Assembly: GCA_902765855.1 (NCBI GenBank)
Contig: CACXBF010000004.1
Location: forward strand, 1-64,000
DNA from: an uncultured Ruminococcus sp.
GTDB lineage: Bacteria; Bacillota; Clostridia; Oscillospirales; Acutalibacteraceae
Direction: 5' to 3'
Length of the DNA: 64,000 nucleotides
Shown here: positions 37,849-47,763 of the stretch, piece after piece
How positions within the stretch are numbered: the stretch's first letter is position 1
Layout: each line of letters starts with the position of its first letter
Notes under the pieces: model-generated
The model's database searches: none
Told to the model about the DNA's origin: nothing
The model's input: the letters and a program-made list of their open reading frames with translations, nothing else
Program-made: the position numbers and the translations under genes

Positions 37849-38535
37849 TTGAATACAGATTTTCCACGAATTATTACACTATTGAGAAAAGAAAAAGGTA
37901 TGAGTCAAAAGCAAGTTGCCGCTGAGCTTGGAATATCTCAGGCTTTGCTTTCACATTACGAGAAAGGGATAAGGGAATGCGGTTTAGATTTTCTTGTTCG
38001 TGTAGCAAAATATTATGATGTTTCCTGTGATTATCTTGTCGGGATTACATCAGACCGAAAGGGAGCTGTGCTCAATATAGAAAGTACAGAAAATCATTCT
38101 AATGAAAAACCTCAGTGCGATAGTCATTGTGCAAACCTTGCTAATCTCAATAGAAAGCTTGTAATGAATTCGGTTTATGTTATTTTCAATATACTTGCAC
38201 AAACAGGTAATAAAAACCTTACAAGTGAAGTTTCGTCATATCTTATGGTTTCTGTTTATAAGATGTTTAGATTGCTATATAATGCAAATCCACAAAATCC
38301 ACAAGATTTTTTTGCTATAAATACTGAGCTTCAAAGAGGGCTTTCTTCAGCATTGATGCTTGTCAATGAAGCTAACGCAGAGGTTTCAGCAAAAACATTC
38401 ATAAAAAATATATATAAGGATAGAGAAATAAGCCTTTCGCCAAGTGTGATACAAGAGCGTTATCCGCAATATGCGGCGGCACTTTCAGACCTTATTAAGA
38501 TTGCAGAAAATAATATGACAAATTACTATTTATAA
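37849..38535 (+). CDS. XRE-family transcriptional regulator
   Basis: 228 residues from TTG 37849 behind GAGGTGA. The N-terminal helix-turn-helix (FPRIITLLRKEKGMSQKQVA, then AELGISQALLSHYEKGIR) is of the Cro/C1 type, residues 4-62. The C-terminal 150 residues are helical with no sensor domain I recognise. It has its own promoter and terminator; targets are unknown. The divergent phosphatase/lipoprotein pair is a natural candidate. Confidence 0.85.
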   Translation: MNTDFPRIITLLRKEKGMSQKQVAAELGISQALLSHYEKGIRECGLDFLVRVAKYYDVSCDYLVGITSDRKGAVLNIESTENHSNEKPQCDSHCANLANLNRKLVMNSVYVIFNILAQTGNKNLTSEVSSYLMVSVYKMFRLLYNANPQNPQDFFAINTELQRGLSSALMLVNEANAEVSAKTFIKNIYKDREISLSPSVIQERYPQYAAALSDLIKIAENNMTNYYL

Positions 38536-38550
38536 TTTCATATAATAAAG

Positions 38551-38578
38551 AAGCGACTGTGTTAATACAGTCGCTTTT
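38551..38578 (+). terminator. Convergent terminator between the XRE regulator and the pseudokinase
   Basis: The perfect 10-bp stem AAGCGACTGT/ACAGTCGCTT has a 6-base loop, with T-runs on both strands. Confidence 0.85.
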
Positions 38579-38597
38579 ATTTGAATTGGTTTATTGC

Positions 38598-40241
38598 TTA
38601 ATCAGAGGTTTCTGCACCAAGGCTTACGGTAATTGTAAGCTTAGAACCATAAGGAGCAGTATCGCCAACCTTATAGTCCTTATATCCGATAACCGCACCC
38701 TTTGCGACTTGGTCATTTGCAACCTCTGTTTTATTTACGATAAAGCCCATGCCGCTGAGAGTTTTAATAGCTTCTTCAACAGTAAGATTATTTATTGCAG
38801 GAAGCTCTCTCTGCTGAGGTCCTTTACTTACGACAACTACGATTGTAGAACCTTTAGTTACAACTGAACCAGCCTCAGGAATTTGAGAAATTATATTTCC
38901 CTCTTTAACTGTATTGCTGAACATTGCTTCACTCTCTTGAAGAACGCTATATTCAGCATTGCTTGAATCTGAGAGTACACGATTATATTCCTTATCACAG
39001 AGATTCGGAACAACTATAGAATCAGGGTCAGAAGTATCGATTATGGCAGATGCTGCTGAACTTACAGAGGAATCTTCATCAGCATTGCTTTCACCATTAG
39101 ATATAACGATATTAAAGTTAGATTGGCTAACCCATATAATAGCAGCAACTACAAGAATAAGTAAAGCTGAAAGGCAGGAGACGAGTACCCACGCAAAGCC
39201 TGGAATACCGCTCTTTTTCTTTGCATTATAACTTCTTACAGCGGCTGCCTGAACTGCATTACGAGTAGCCTCATTCTGAATAGCACGAACGGTTGGAGCG
39301 GCAGAAAGCTGAGTTTTAAGGTCGGCACAGGTTTTAGTTCTTGCACTTCTGAGAACCTGAAGTCCGCCGGCAAGAGCTGTTACAACATGAGGTGGAAGTT
39401 GCTTAAAAACTGATGTAGGGAGCGGAAGCTTGCCGTCAGGTTTACGCTTGTCCGCATCTTCCGGAAGGCGACCTGTCAAAGCGAAGAAAAGAGTTGCCGT
39501 AAAGCCATAAACATCTGTACGTTCATCAAGATATGCATTTGGGTCATATTGTTCAGGAGCAGAACAACCATCAAAAAGCTCTGCGTCAATCATATCATTC
39601 TGTTGACGGATTTCTCTTATAGCAAAGCTTTGAAGTCTGAGTTTTCCGGCAGGTGTTACTACAAGGCTTTCCGGATTTATACCAAAGTGAGTAATTCCTG
39701 CCTCATGAATTGATGTAAGAGCAGAAAGAACAGGCATAAACATTGGTCTTGCAGTATTCCAATCAATAGAGCCGCCGCTTCTCTCAATATATTCGCTAAA
39801 TGTAATGCAGTCGAGCTTTTCCTCTACAGTATAGCAAGTACCATTTTCAGAGAAAATATCGTAAATCGGTGTTATGGATGAAAGTTCACGAAGTCTTGCA
39901 AGAGTTCTGTAATATTCAAGGAAAGATTTTTTCAGAGTTTCAAAGGTCTGTTCGCTGCCTTCACGAATAACAAGGTCTACGTTTCCGGGAGCTCGTCCGC
40001 AGATTCCTGACGGAAGAAATTCGTGAATAATGATAGCAGAGTGCATAAAATTATCATAACCTATATAGTAAGCGCCTTCAACACTGTTGTCAATTTGCTT
40101 GCCCACTAAATAACGCTCTTGAAGGATTGTACCCAATGGAAGAAAGGGTGCAGACTGTACAGAGTCCTTATCAAATCCGCAATGTGGGCATTTCTGCTCA
40201 CCGTTAATTTCGCACATACAACCTAAACATAATTGCGACAT
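38598..40241 (-). CDS. Zinc-ribbon pseudokinase with PASTA domains
   Basis: 547 residues from ATG 40241, eight bases after AGGTGG. The N-terminal zinc ribbon uses Cys 5, 8, 18 and 21. A protein-kinase fold spans about 36-310, then a membrane helix (about 345-368) and two PASTA repeats (about 405-547) outside the cell. It has the plan of PrkC-type Ser/Thr kinases, but the catalytic residues are gone. The beta3 Lys is replaced in AIIIHEFLP, HRD is HFG (185-187) and DFG is SFA (205-207). APE (about 228) remains. PASTA domains bind peptidoglycan or lipid II, so a non-catalytic wall sensor or scaffold is likely. Confidence 0.88.
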   Translation of the reverse strand: MSQLCLGCMCEINGEQKCPHCGFDKDSVQSAPFLPLGTILQERYLVGKQIDNSVEGAYYIGYDNFMHSAIIIHEFLPSGICGRAPGNVDLVIREGSEQTFETLKKSFLEYYRTLARLRELSSITPIYDIFSENGTCYTVEEKLDCITFSEYIERSGGSIDWNTARPMFMPVLSALTSIHEAGITHFGINPESLVVTPAGKLRLQSFAIREIRQQNDMIDAELFDGCSAPEQYDPNAYLDERTDVYGFTATLFFALTGRLPEDADKRKPDGKLPLPTSVFKQLPPHVVTALAGGLQVLRSARTKTCADLKTQLSAAPTVRAIQNEATRNAVQAAAVRSYNAKKKSGIPGFAWVLVSCLSALLILVVAAIIWVSQSNFNIVISNGESNADEDSSVSSAASAIIDTSDPDSIVVPNLCDKEYNRVLSDSSNAEYSVLQESEAMFSNTVKEGNIISQIPEAGSVVTKGSTIVVVVSKGPQQRELPAINNLTVEEAIKTLSGMGFIVNKTEVANDQVAKGAVIGYKDYKVGDTAPYGSKLTITVSLGAETSD

Positions 40242-40496
40242 GAATAAAGCCACCTATCTCCGTGCTGAATCAAATTTTAGAAATAATTACAAGCGAAAGC
40301 TGCACGGTGCTTATAACTTGTTTGCCAATATATAATTGATTATATCATAGTTGATAGTAAAAAAGCAAGTTTTAGTAAAGGGATAAGAATTACAAATTTG
40401 TAAATTTAAGCATAATTTTAGTAAAGTATATGAAATTTGGAAAAAACCTATAAAATTTGTACGGAACATATGTGATGTTTTTGTGTAAAAATGATA

Positions 40497-40525
40497 TTGC
40501 AATATATATAAGAATAATATATAAT
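40497..40525 (+). promoter_or_regulatory. Promoter of tRNA-Ala
   Basis: TTGCAA (40497-40502), 17-base spacer, TATAAT (40520-40525), 14 bases before the tRNA. The 240 bases back to the pseudokinase gene hold no gene and presumably its minus-strand promoter. Confidence 0.7.
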
Positions 40526-40539
40526 GTAGCAAATCACAT

Positions 40540-40615
<76 letters not shown>

Positions 40616-40630
40616 CATATAATGTATAAT

Positions 40631-40668
40631 AAATTCTCTCGAAGTATTGCGGGAGAATTTTGTATTTT
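40631..40668 (+). terminator. Terminator after tRNA-Ala
   Basis: AAATTCTCTCG/CGGGAGAATTT pair over 11 bases with one G-T, followed by TGTATTTT. Between it and the pilus promoter (40670-40860) I see nothing identifiable. Confidence 0.7.
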
Positions 40669-40861
40669 AATATTTTAAAATACAATTTTTTACATTATAA
40701 GGATAAATTTACATAACAGTAGGATATTAATTGAAGATTTGCACGATAATGAGTATAGTAGTATTAAAGTATCAATAAAACAACAATGCTTGTTTAATCT
40801 ATTAAAGATGAGTTTCAAGCGTGTTAGTAATTGTAAAATAATAACTTTTTGAGTTGAGTAC

Positions 40862-40890
40862 TTGACGGGTTTGTGTAAAAGTGCTATAAT
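40862..40890 (+). promoter_or_regulatory. Promoter of the pilus operon
   Basis: TTGACG (40862-40867), 17-base spacer ending in TGC, TATAAT (40885-40890). It gives a leader of about 80 bases before the tip-protein gene. Confidence 0.85.
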
Positions 40891-40976
40891 TAAGAAAAGT
40901 TTAAAGAAAATTATGTAAACAGTAGGCTACAATTCATTATTAAGATGCAAAAAGGTTTATGGAGGTTTATGCTATT

Positions 40977-43900
40977 ATGATAATGACATCGACATCGAAA
41001 CGAAAACTAACATCAAGTGTGGCGATTTTGTGTGCCTTAATGATACTTATAGGCATTTTCCCTATGAATCTTTTTAATAGAAATAAAGCTGAAGCTGCGG
41101 GCAGCGATACATATACAAATACTTGGCTTTATTTTGATACATCGAATGTTTCAAGCTTGTGGAATGGTACTGTTTATCTAAATTGCCCGTCATGGGGAAC
41201 AAAGCAATATGAGATGACAAAAATTCCAGGCACAAATGTTTATGCACTTGATACTTCAAAATGGGATAAATTGGGTACAAGCGGAGAAATTTATTTTTCA
41301 TCTGGTAATTTACGCACCACTAATTTAGGTAATTTGGAATATATCTTTGGCAATAGTAAAGTTTCTGGAGCAGCTACAAATATATTTAATGTACTTGTTT
41401 GTCAAAATAGCCAAACGAATAATCAATATATCTGCAAAAGAGAAAATAGATATAATCAAATAATTGCGAGTGGCAGTTCAACAATAAATACGAAAGGCGA
41501 TGGAATAATTAGCACAGTGGTTCCTACTCAAGGAAATTCCAAGCCTGCACATAATCCTGAAAAACTCTATTTTAACAGTACTTTCTATGACTATTATAGT
41601 GATTATGAAATAGAAAAAGGTGAAAATAGAAAGGATATAAATAACAGCAAAGATAGTAGATATGATAATACCAATGGTTATGGTTGGACAAATACCAGAT
41701 ATATACAAGCTCAGTGGTTTGATAGGGCTTTAAGTAATTTCTATTCTACTAATAAAGTATCCAAACCATTATATTTCGGACATTTTCAATCAAAGAATAG
41801 TGGTGAAACATTTTTAGGTATAAGTAGTATCTTGCAGTTATATGGTTCTTATTATAATAATGAAAATCCAAATATGACTTGGCAGAATAGAAATTTTTTC
41901 TATTATAATAACTCTGAGTTCAGAAATTCATGTAATAATTGCTTTGATAGAGTAAACAGCCATACACATGAAACTAATGTTGCAGTTCAAGGTCTTTTTG
42001 GAAAGACCTTGAATAATGGAAATATTACAATTCCTACAAGCAGTAGTGGTGTATATGGCACTGACACAGGAACAGTGAATGCACCTTACTTTGATAAAGC
42101 TTTCTTAAGAGGAAATAATTCTTATAAAACAGCATATGGTAATGTTTATGAAAATGTTGATTTCCCATTTGTTAAAAATAGCGATGGCTATTGGGAATTT
42201 AACAGTGCTGACGCTAATCAGACAGTAAGACTTAAACAAACTACAAGCGGAGAGTATTACTTAGATGAAGTAGGTTCAAGTGGTGTGGTATATGGTTATA
42301 CAGATGGTAAAATAATCAATGTGCCAAACTTCTTCCCATTTAATTCAAATAGTGATTTTACTGAACTGAAAAATATTAGTTGGGATACAACAGCATCTGT
42401 AAATAATGTTAATGATCCATCAGGTAATAAGCTGAATGTTCAGGCAAAAACAAATGGTACATATGTTGATAAATTAAATTATGGCTTTGGTGTTAAGCTT
42501 GAAATTCCATTCACACTTAATGATACAGGCAAGGATCAGAATGGTAATGATATTGTGTTTAATTTCTCAGGTGATGATGATGTTTTAGTTTATGTTGATG
42601 GTAAACTTGCCTTAGACTTAGGTGGTTCACATGGCGCTGTTGGTGGCAATATCAACTTTGCAACAAAAAAGACTACAGTTACAAAGGTAAAAACCTCTAC
42701 AGCAGAAAACTCTAATGTTACTAAAACTTTTAGTGAACTTGATTTAACAGCCGGAAAAGGAAGCCATACTATTACGCTCTTCTATATGGAGCGTGGTATT
42801 TGGGAATCTAATATGAAGATTACATTTAATATGGTTCCTGAAACACAGCTTGATGTTGAAAAGGAAGTAAATACATCAAATGTTGATTCCGATATTCAAA
42901 AAGCTATTTCTGATAATGTAGATAAGATTGATTTTAATTTTGATGTTTCAGAAGCAAAAACACAGAAAACATTGAAAGAAACAACAACCAATAATACTAC
43001 ATCAACAAGCAATGTTATAACAAATGCTAGTAATACAATTACTCAAACTACATATAGTGGAAAAAGTGCATTATATTATCAATTAAATGACTTCGGTAGT
43101 CAAGGTAATTATGGTGCTAAAATTCCTTTTAAAAGTGATGGAACAACCGTAGATTTGAGCAATGCAGAGTATATATATTTTTGGGTATATAATACGAATA
43201 GTGGTTATGCAAATAATGACCCTCGTATAGGCTTATTTAACAGTAGTGGAGACGGTACTTATAATAATGGAGCTTTGATGTCTACATTAGGAACTGCTCC
43301 GGAATGTTGGGCTGAATTCCTTTCTTATAATAGCAATAATAATAAATTTGAGTCCGGTAAATGGAAGCAAATTAAAATATCCATTAGTAAATTGAAAGAA
43401 AAGAATTCTGGTATTAATTTAAGTAATGTCAAGTATTTAATGGTTTCATTTTGGGCTAGCACAAAGTTCTATATTTCCGATATAGGATATGCAAGTTATG
43501 TTGATGAATCTGGTAGTTTTACACAAACGCAAAAGGAATATACCTTAAATACAGATACAGCAATAAAGCAAACAAGCAATGAAGGTGCTTTTACACTTGA
43601 AAATGGTGATATTTCTCATTTTGTAAATCAGTTTGATACAGGTTCTAGTTTAAAAGTACATGAGGCAGATAAGTATAAATATAATAATACTGAGTATAAC
43701 ATATCAGACCTGTTCTCAACTGAATGGCAATTATATTCAGGAAAAACATTAAGAGCCGATAGTACAGCTTCTGCTTATAGCAGTAAGAATAAGTATTATG
43801 CAGATGATAATTCAACTGCTTATACTAATGCATTTAAGTTTTCTGGTTCTATCAGTGCTCCGGATAAAGTTAAGTTTATAAATAGTATAAAAACACAAAA

Positions 43901-45044
43901 GTTAAAGATAACTAAAAAACTTATTGATTCTGATGGCAACCCATTAACTGCTACAAGTGATAAGACATTTAATTTCAATGTCGAATTTACGAATGTTGGT
44001 GGCATTAATCTTGAAAATAGCACGGTTACTAAGCAAGTTAATGTAACAATACCAAATGGTAGCTCAGAAGCAAGTGCTGAAATAACTGGTATCCCTGTTG
44101 GAACAAACTTTAATGTCAGTGAAACTAATGGTGATGATTATACAGTATCGTATAGTCCAAAGACTGGTACCATAGTTAGTGGCAGTGATATTACTGTAAC
44201 AGTTACTAATAAGGAAGCTCCTCAGCTTACTGAGTACACAGCGATAAAAAATTGGTCTGATGGAGTTCCGGAAAATGATACACAAATCACTTTACAGCTT
44301 CAAAGTAAAACCACAGGTAGTTTTACAAATGTTAAGAATGGTAATGTAAGTATTAAAAAAACATCAAGCGGTTTTACAGTTGCCGGTGGTAATAGAAGTA
44401 ACCTAATAGTTGATTCTGACGGAAAAACTTGGACATATAAATACACTGATTTGCCAAAAAAATCTGGTGGTAATGATATAACATACCGAGTTATAGAAAG
44501 TGTAGTTCCTAAGGGTTATGAGATGACTGTCATACATAGTGATAACAAGTCAATAATAACCAATACAAAAATCAAGACTTCTGTTACTGTAGAAAAGAAA
44601 TGGAAAGATAGTACCGATTCTGATATGACCGATACAAGTAATTTAAGTATAAAATTACAGCTTAAGCAAAATGGTGAATCTTATGGCAACGTCATCACAC
44701 TTGATAATAAGTCTGGTTGGAAATATACATTTAATAATCTTCCTAAAACTGATTTAGTCGGAAAGGATTATAAGTATACCATTGAAGAAGTTGGAGTTGC
44801 TGATAATGGTAGAATAACTATTGATGGCAAAACCTTTGTTGTAAGTTATTCTGACGATGGTCTTACAGTAACGAATAAGGAACTTGCTCCGATAGTAATG
44901 CCGGAAGCAGGTGGAGAAGGTAAAAATCCATTTAATTTCGTTTTATTTGGAGCAATAGCCATAGCGTTAGCAGGTGGTTTGTTGCTATTAAATAAAAAAT
45001 ATGCATTTTTGCATATAAAAAAGTCATCAAAGGAGGTGCAATAA
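40977..45044 (+). CDS. Large pilus tip/adhesin with fibro-slime and Cna-B domains
   Basis: 1355 residues from ATG 40977 behind GGAGG. Signal peptide (1-40, ending near KAEAAG). The Asn/Ser/Tyr-rich N-terminal 450 residues are without recognised family. A fibro-slime/PA14-like domain (about 505-620) has NFSGDDDVLVYVDGKLALDL. A further beta region follows, then three Cna-B-like modules (about 980-1300, VEKKWKDSTDSDMTDT; YKYTIEEVG). The sorting signal is MPEAGG (about 1308-1313), then a membrane helix and a basic tail. The last position of LPxTG is kept but Thr is Ala. First gene of the pilus operon, hence tip adhesin by analogy with SpaA-type loci. Confidence 0.85.
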   Translation: MIMTSTSKRKLTSSVAILCALMILIGIFPMNLFNRNKAEAAGSDTYTNTWLYFDTSNVSSLWNGTVYLNCPSWGTKQYEMTKIPGTNVYALDTSKWDKLGTSGEIYFSSGNLRTTNLGNLEYIFGNSKVSGAATNIFNVLVCQNSQTNNQYICKRENRYNQIIASGSSTINTKGDGIISTVVPTQGNSKPAHNPEKLYFNSTFYDYYSDYEIEKGENRKDINNSKDSRYDNTNGYGWTNTRYIQAQWFDRALSNFYSTNKVSKPLYFGHFQSKNSGETFLGISSILQLYGSYYNNENPNMTWQNRNFFYYNNSEFRNSCNNCFDRVNSHTHETNVAVQGLFGKTLNNGNITIPTSSSGVYGTDTGTVNAPYFDKAFLRGNNSYKTAYGNVYENVDFPFVKNSDGYWEFNSADANQTVRLKQTTSGEYYLDEVGSSGVVYGYTDGKIINVPNFFPFNSNSDFTELKNISWDTTASVNNVNDPSGNKLNVQAKTNGTYVDKLNYGFGVKLEIPFTLNDTGKDQNGNDIVFNFSGDDDVLVYVDGKLALDLGGSHGAVGGNINFATKKTTVTKVKTSTAENSNVTKTFSELDLTAGKGSHTITLFYMERGIWESNMKITFNMVPETQLDVEKEVNTSNVDSDIQKAISDNVDKIDFNFDVSEAKTQKTLKETTTNNTTSTSNVITNASNTITQTTYSGKSALYYQLNDFGSQGNYGAKIPFKSDGTTVDLSNAEYIYFWVYNTNSGYANNDPRIGLFNSSGDGTYNNGALMSTLGTAPECWAEFLSYNSNNNKFESGKWKQIKISISKLKEKNSGINLSNVKYLMVSFWASTKFYISDIGYASYVDESGSFTQTQKEYTLNTDTAIKQTSNEGAFTLENGDISHFVNQFDTGSSLKVHEADKYKYNNTEYNISDLFSTEWQLYSGKTLRADSTASAYSSKNKYYADDNSTAYTNAFKFSGSISAPDKVKFINSIKTQKLKITKKLIDSDGNPLTATSDKTFNFNVEFTNVGGINLENSTVTKQVNVTIPNGSSEASAEITGIPVGTNFNVSETNGDDYTVSYSPKTGTIVSGSDITVTVTNKEAPQLTEYTAIKNWSDGVPENDTQITLQLQSKTTGSFTNVKNGNVSIKKTSSGFTVAGGNRSNLIVDSDGKTWTYKYTDLPKKSGGNDITYRVIESVVPKGYEMTVIHSDNKSIITNTKIKTSVTVEKKWKDSTDSDMTDTSNLSIKLQLKQNGESYGNVITLDNKSGWKYTFNNLPKTDLVGKDYKYTIEEVGVADNGRITIDGKTFVVSYSDDGLTVTNKELAPIVMPEAGGEGKNPFNFVLFGAIAIALAGGLLLLNKKYAFLHIKKSSKEVQ

Positions 45045-45157
45045 TCCTCCTGAAAAAGTTATTGATTATAAGCTAAGGTGCGAGGCATATAATCATATAA
45101 CTGCTAAAAAATGGAATCGCACAGAAAACAATATTATCCGATATGGAGGTAAAAATT

Positions 45158-46735
45158 ATGAAAGCTAAGAAAATCTTTAAAGGAATGACTGCCGCTGCTG
45201 TTGCTGCTGTACTCGCAGCATCTATGGTACCAATGACTGCTTTTGCAGCCGGTGTTACAATCACAGTTAAGCCTGTAAATAATTTGGATGAGCATGCTAC
45301 TACTTCTAAAGCATTAAAAACAACATATAATATATATAAGGTTTTTGATGCTAACTATGCTGTTCAAGAAGCTTTTAAAGATGTAAGCGTAACAATGACA
45401 AAGTCAGATAATTCCACTGATACATTTTCACTTAAAGATTCAGATGCAGACAAGAAATTATCTAAATATTGTTCCGCAACAGCTAATCCTAATAATTACA
45501 AAGCAAATATAAAGGCATTAACAGATGCATTGGTACCTGCAGCTACTGCACCTGATGTAACTGTGCTGGATATTACAGCAGATACTACTGTAACTTTGGA
45601 TTCTAATTGCTACTATCTTGTTGTTCCTACAGCAGATGCACAGATGAATATAGCACCATCTCTTATTACTGCTGCTAGCAATTTAACTGTTGCTCCAAAG
45701 ACTTCTTCAATATCTGTTGATAAGTCTATTGAAAGTGTAAATAGTAAAACAGATAATGTTTCTACATCAAAAAATTCAGCAGCTGTAAAGATAGGTGATA
45801 CAGTTTCCTATTCTATTAAATCTCAGATTCCATCTTATGCTGATGCTGTAAAGGAAATAGCACAAGATTATACTATTACTGATACTCCAACAGCTGGATT
45901 ATCTATTAAATTCGATAAAGTAGCTGATGATAGTGATCCAACAGACGGTATTGTTGTTGAAATTACAGGTGGTACAACAGCAACAAAAGGAACAGACTAT
46001 ACTATAACAAAAAATACTGGTGATGGTGGATTTAAAGTAGTATTTTCAGATGCTTATGTACTTGCTAATGGTGGCAAGGATGTAGTTGTTAATTTTGATG
46101 CAGAAGTTAATGAGAATGCTGTAGTAAATACAACAGGTAACGTCAATGACGCTAAGGTTTCATTTGATAATGACTATAAAGAAGCAAATTCTGAAAAGCC
46201 TACAGATATTGATGATAAGGTAACTGTCTACAGAACAAAAATGGATTTTGTTAAGGAATTCGTTGGTAAAGATGGACAGAAAAAAACAACTCCAATAGCT
46301 GGAGCAAGTTTCACACTTTCTAAAAAGAATAGCACTGGTACTTACGAGCAAATCGCTACATTTACAACAACTGCTACAGTTAATAGCACCACATTCGAGA
46401 GACTCGATGTAGGCGATTATAAACTCGAAGAAATAAATGCACCAGAAGGCTATGCTAAGCTTGCTCCTGTAGAATTCACAATTGCGGCTCCTCTTACAGA
46501 GGGTGGCGAATACAACGGTGTATTTAATTTTTCAACAGAGAACTCAACACTTAAATTGGAAGCAAGTACTGATGGAACATACTATACTGGAACAATTACA
46601 AACGTAGAAGGCCAAACACTTCCAGGCACAGGTGGAATGGGCACAATCATCTTCACAGTTGCTGGTGCAGGCGTAGTACTTGTAGCTGGTATCATGCTTA
46701 TCGTTTACATGAAGAAGAGAAAGATTGAGGAATAA
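45158..46735 (+). CDS. Major (backbone) pilin with LPGTG signal
   Basis: 525 residues from ATG 45158 behind TGGAGGT. Signal peptide ends AFAAG (about 31). An N-terminal domain leads to LTVAPKTS (Lys at about 185), in the place of the pilin-motif Lys that receives the isopeptide bond from the next subunit. A middle isopeptide-forming domain and a Cna-B domain with the E-box YKLEEINAPEGY (about 425-436) follow. LPGTG at 488-492 is followed by a hydrophobic helix and KKRKIEE. Sortase joins Thr of LPGTG to the Lys of a neighbour. Synonymous codons favour Ala/Thr/Asp-rich composition, as expected for a highly expressed surface protein. Confidence 0.9.
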   Translation: MKAKKIFKGMTAAAVAAVLAASMVPMTAFAAGVTITVKPVNNLDEHATTSKALKTTYNIYKVFDANYAVQEAFKDVSVTMTKSDNSTDTFSLKDSDADKKLSKYCSATANPNNYKANIKALTDALVPAATAPDVTVLDITADTTVTLDSNCYYLVVPTADAQMNIAPSLITAASNLTVAPKTSSISVDKSIESVNSKTDNVSTSKNSAAVKIGDTVSYSIKSQIPSYADAVKEIAQDYTITDTPTAGLSIKFDKVADDSDPTDGIVVEITGGTTATKGTDYTITKNTGDGGFKVVFSDAYVLANGGKDVVVNFDAEVNENAVVNTTGNVNDAKVSFDNDYKEANSEKPTDIDDKVTVYRTKMDFVKEFVGKDGQKKTTPIAGASFTLSKKNSTGTYEQIATFTTTATVNSTTFERLDVGDYKLEEINAPEGYAKLAPVEFTIAAPLTEGGEYNGVFNFSTENSTLKLEASTDGTYYTGTITNVEGQTLPGTGGMGTIIFTVAGAGVVLVAGIMLIVYMKKRKIEE

Positions 46736-46776
46736 TTTATACTTATTCTTTAATTTTACTTAGCTAATTGTTAAAT

Positions 46777-46810
46777 CTGCTCCGCTCCGTTTTGGTCGGA
46801 GCAGGTTTTC
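46777..46810 (+). terminator. Attenuator-like hairpin between pilin and sortase genes
   Basis: CTGCTCCG (46777-46784) pairs perfectly with CGGAGCAG (46797-46804), followed by GTTTTCC. The short T-run suggests partial termination, which would keep sortase below pilin. Confidence 0.6.
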
Positions 46811-46873
46811 CAAGGGGCTTGGCTCAGAAATGTGGCAAGCCTCTCGGAAAACTTTGCGAAAGGGCGTAAAAAC

Positions 46874-47761
46874 TTGAAACACAAAAAGCTTAGGAAATGG
46901 CCGCTCTTTGTTATGGCAATACTCTTTTTTGTTGGTGTTGCGTCCGTTCTTTATCCATTCGTGGGTAATTTGGTTTCGGTTATGACCGCCAATGTTGTTA
47001 TCGGCAGCTATGATGAAGAGGTTAAAAATCTTGATACCTCGGAAATTGACGAGCTATTCGCCAAAGCTAATGAGTATAACAAAAGTCTTTACGGCGGCTT
47101 AAAAACCAATGTAGACGCAAAGTGTCTTAATCGCACAGACGGTATAATGTGTTATGTCGATGTACCAAAGGTTAATATCTACTTACCCGTATATTATGGT
47201 ACTTCTCATGAAGTCCTCGAAAAAGGTTGTGGATATCTCGAAAATACTTCTTTGCCGGTTGGCGGCAAAAATACACATAGTGTAATTTCGGGACACACGG
47301 GTTTGCCGAGTGCTGAAATGTTTACCCAGCTTGACCAAGTCAAAATAGGCGATATGTTTTATATACATATTCTTAATAAAATTCTTGCCTATAAGATTGA
47401 TAAAATCCAAGATGTTAAGCCGGATGAAACGGATAATCTTAGGATTGTTTCCGGAGAAGATTATGTCACACTCTTAACTTGCACACCTTATGGCATCAAT
47501 GACCGCCGACTTCTTGTGCGTGGAACTCGTGTTCCATATACTCCTGATGAGAATAGCGGAAGTACCTCAGAAATTACTGAGCCGCCGACATCTGATGATG
47601 CACTATTTCAGAATGTTATAAACCAGATTATTATAATCGGTGTGATTGTACTTATTGCTATTATCGTTTTCATTATTGCTTGTATAATACTTCATAAGGA
47701 CCGCAAAAAAGTAGAAAAATATCAGCAAGATAAGCAATCAAATGAAAAGCAGGAGGAATAG
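46874..47761 (+). CDS. srtC1: Class C (pilin) sortase 1
   Basis: 295 residues from TTG 46874, seven bases behind GGGCG. This start gives the same length as the sibling sortase. An in-frame GTG at 46832 would add 14 residues without a good site. N-terminal membrane helix (10-32) and C-terminal helix (about 255-280), as in pilin polymerases. Catalytic His141 (ISGHTGL), Cys203 (LLTCTPYGIN) and Arg212. The usual DPF/DPW lid before the catalytic domain is not seen; the segment reads NVDAKCLNRTDG. Confidence 0.9.
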   Translation: MKHKKLRKWPLFVMAILFFVGVASVLYPFVGNLVSVMTANVVIGSYDEEVKNLDTSEIDELFAKANEYNKSLYGGLKTNVDAKCLNRTDGIMCYVDVPKVNIYLPVYYGTSHEVLEKGCGYLENTSLPVGGKNTHSVISGHTGLPSAEMFTQLDQVKIGDMFYIHILNKILAYKIDKIQDVKPDETDNLRIVSGEDYVTLLTCTPYGINDRRLLVRGTRVPYTPDENSGSTSEITEPPTSDDALFQNVINQIIIIGVIVLIAIIVFIIACIILHKDRKKVEKYQQDKQSNEKQEE

Positions 47762-47763
47762 CA

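Noticed and set aside
40670..40860. Regulatory RNA upstream of the pilus promoter
   Set aside because: A+T-rich, with no stable stem or known motif found.
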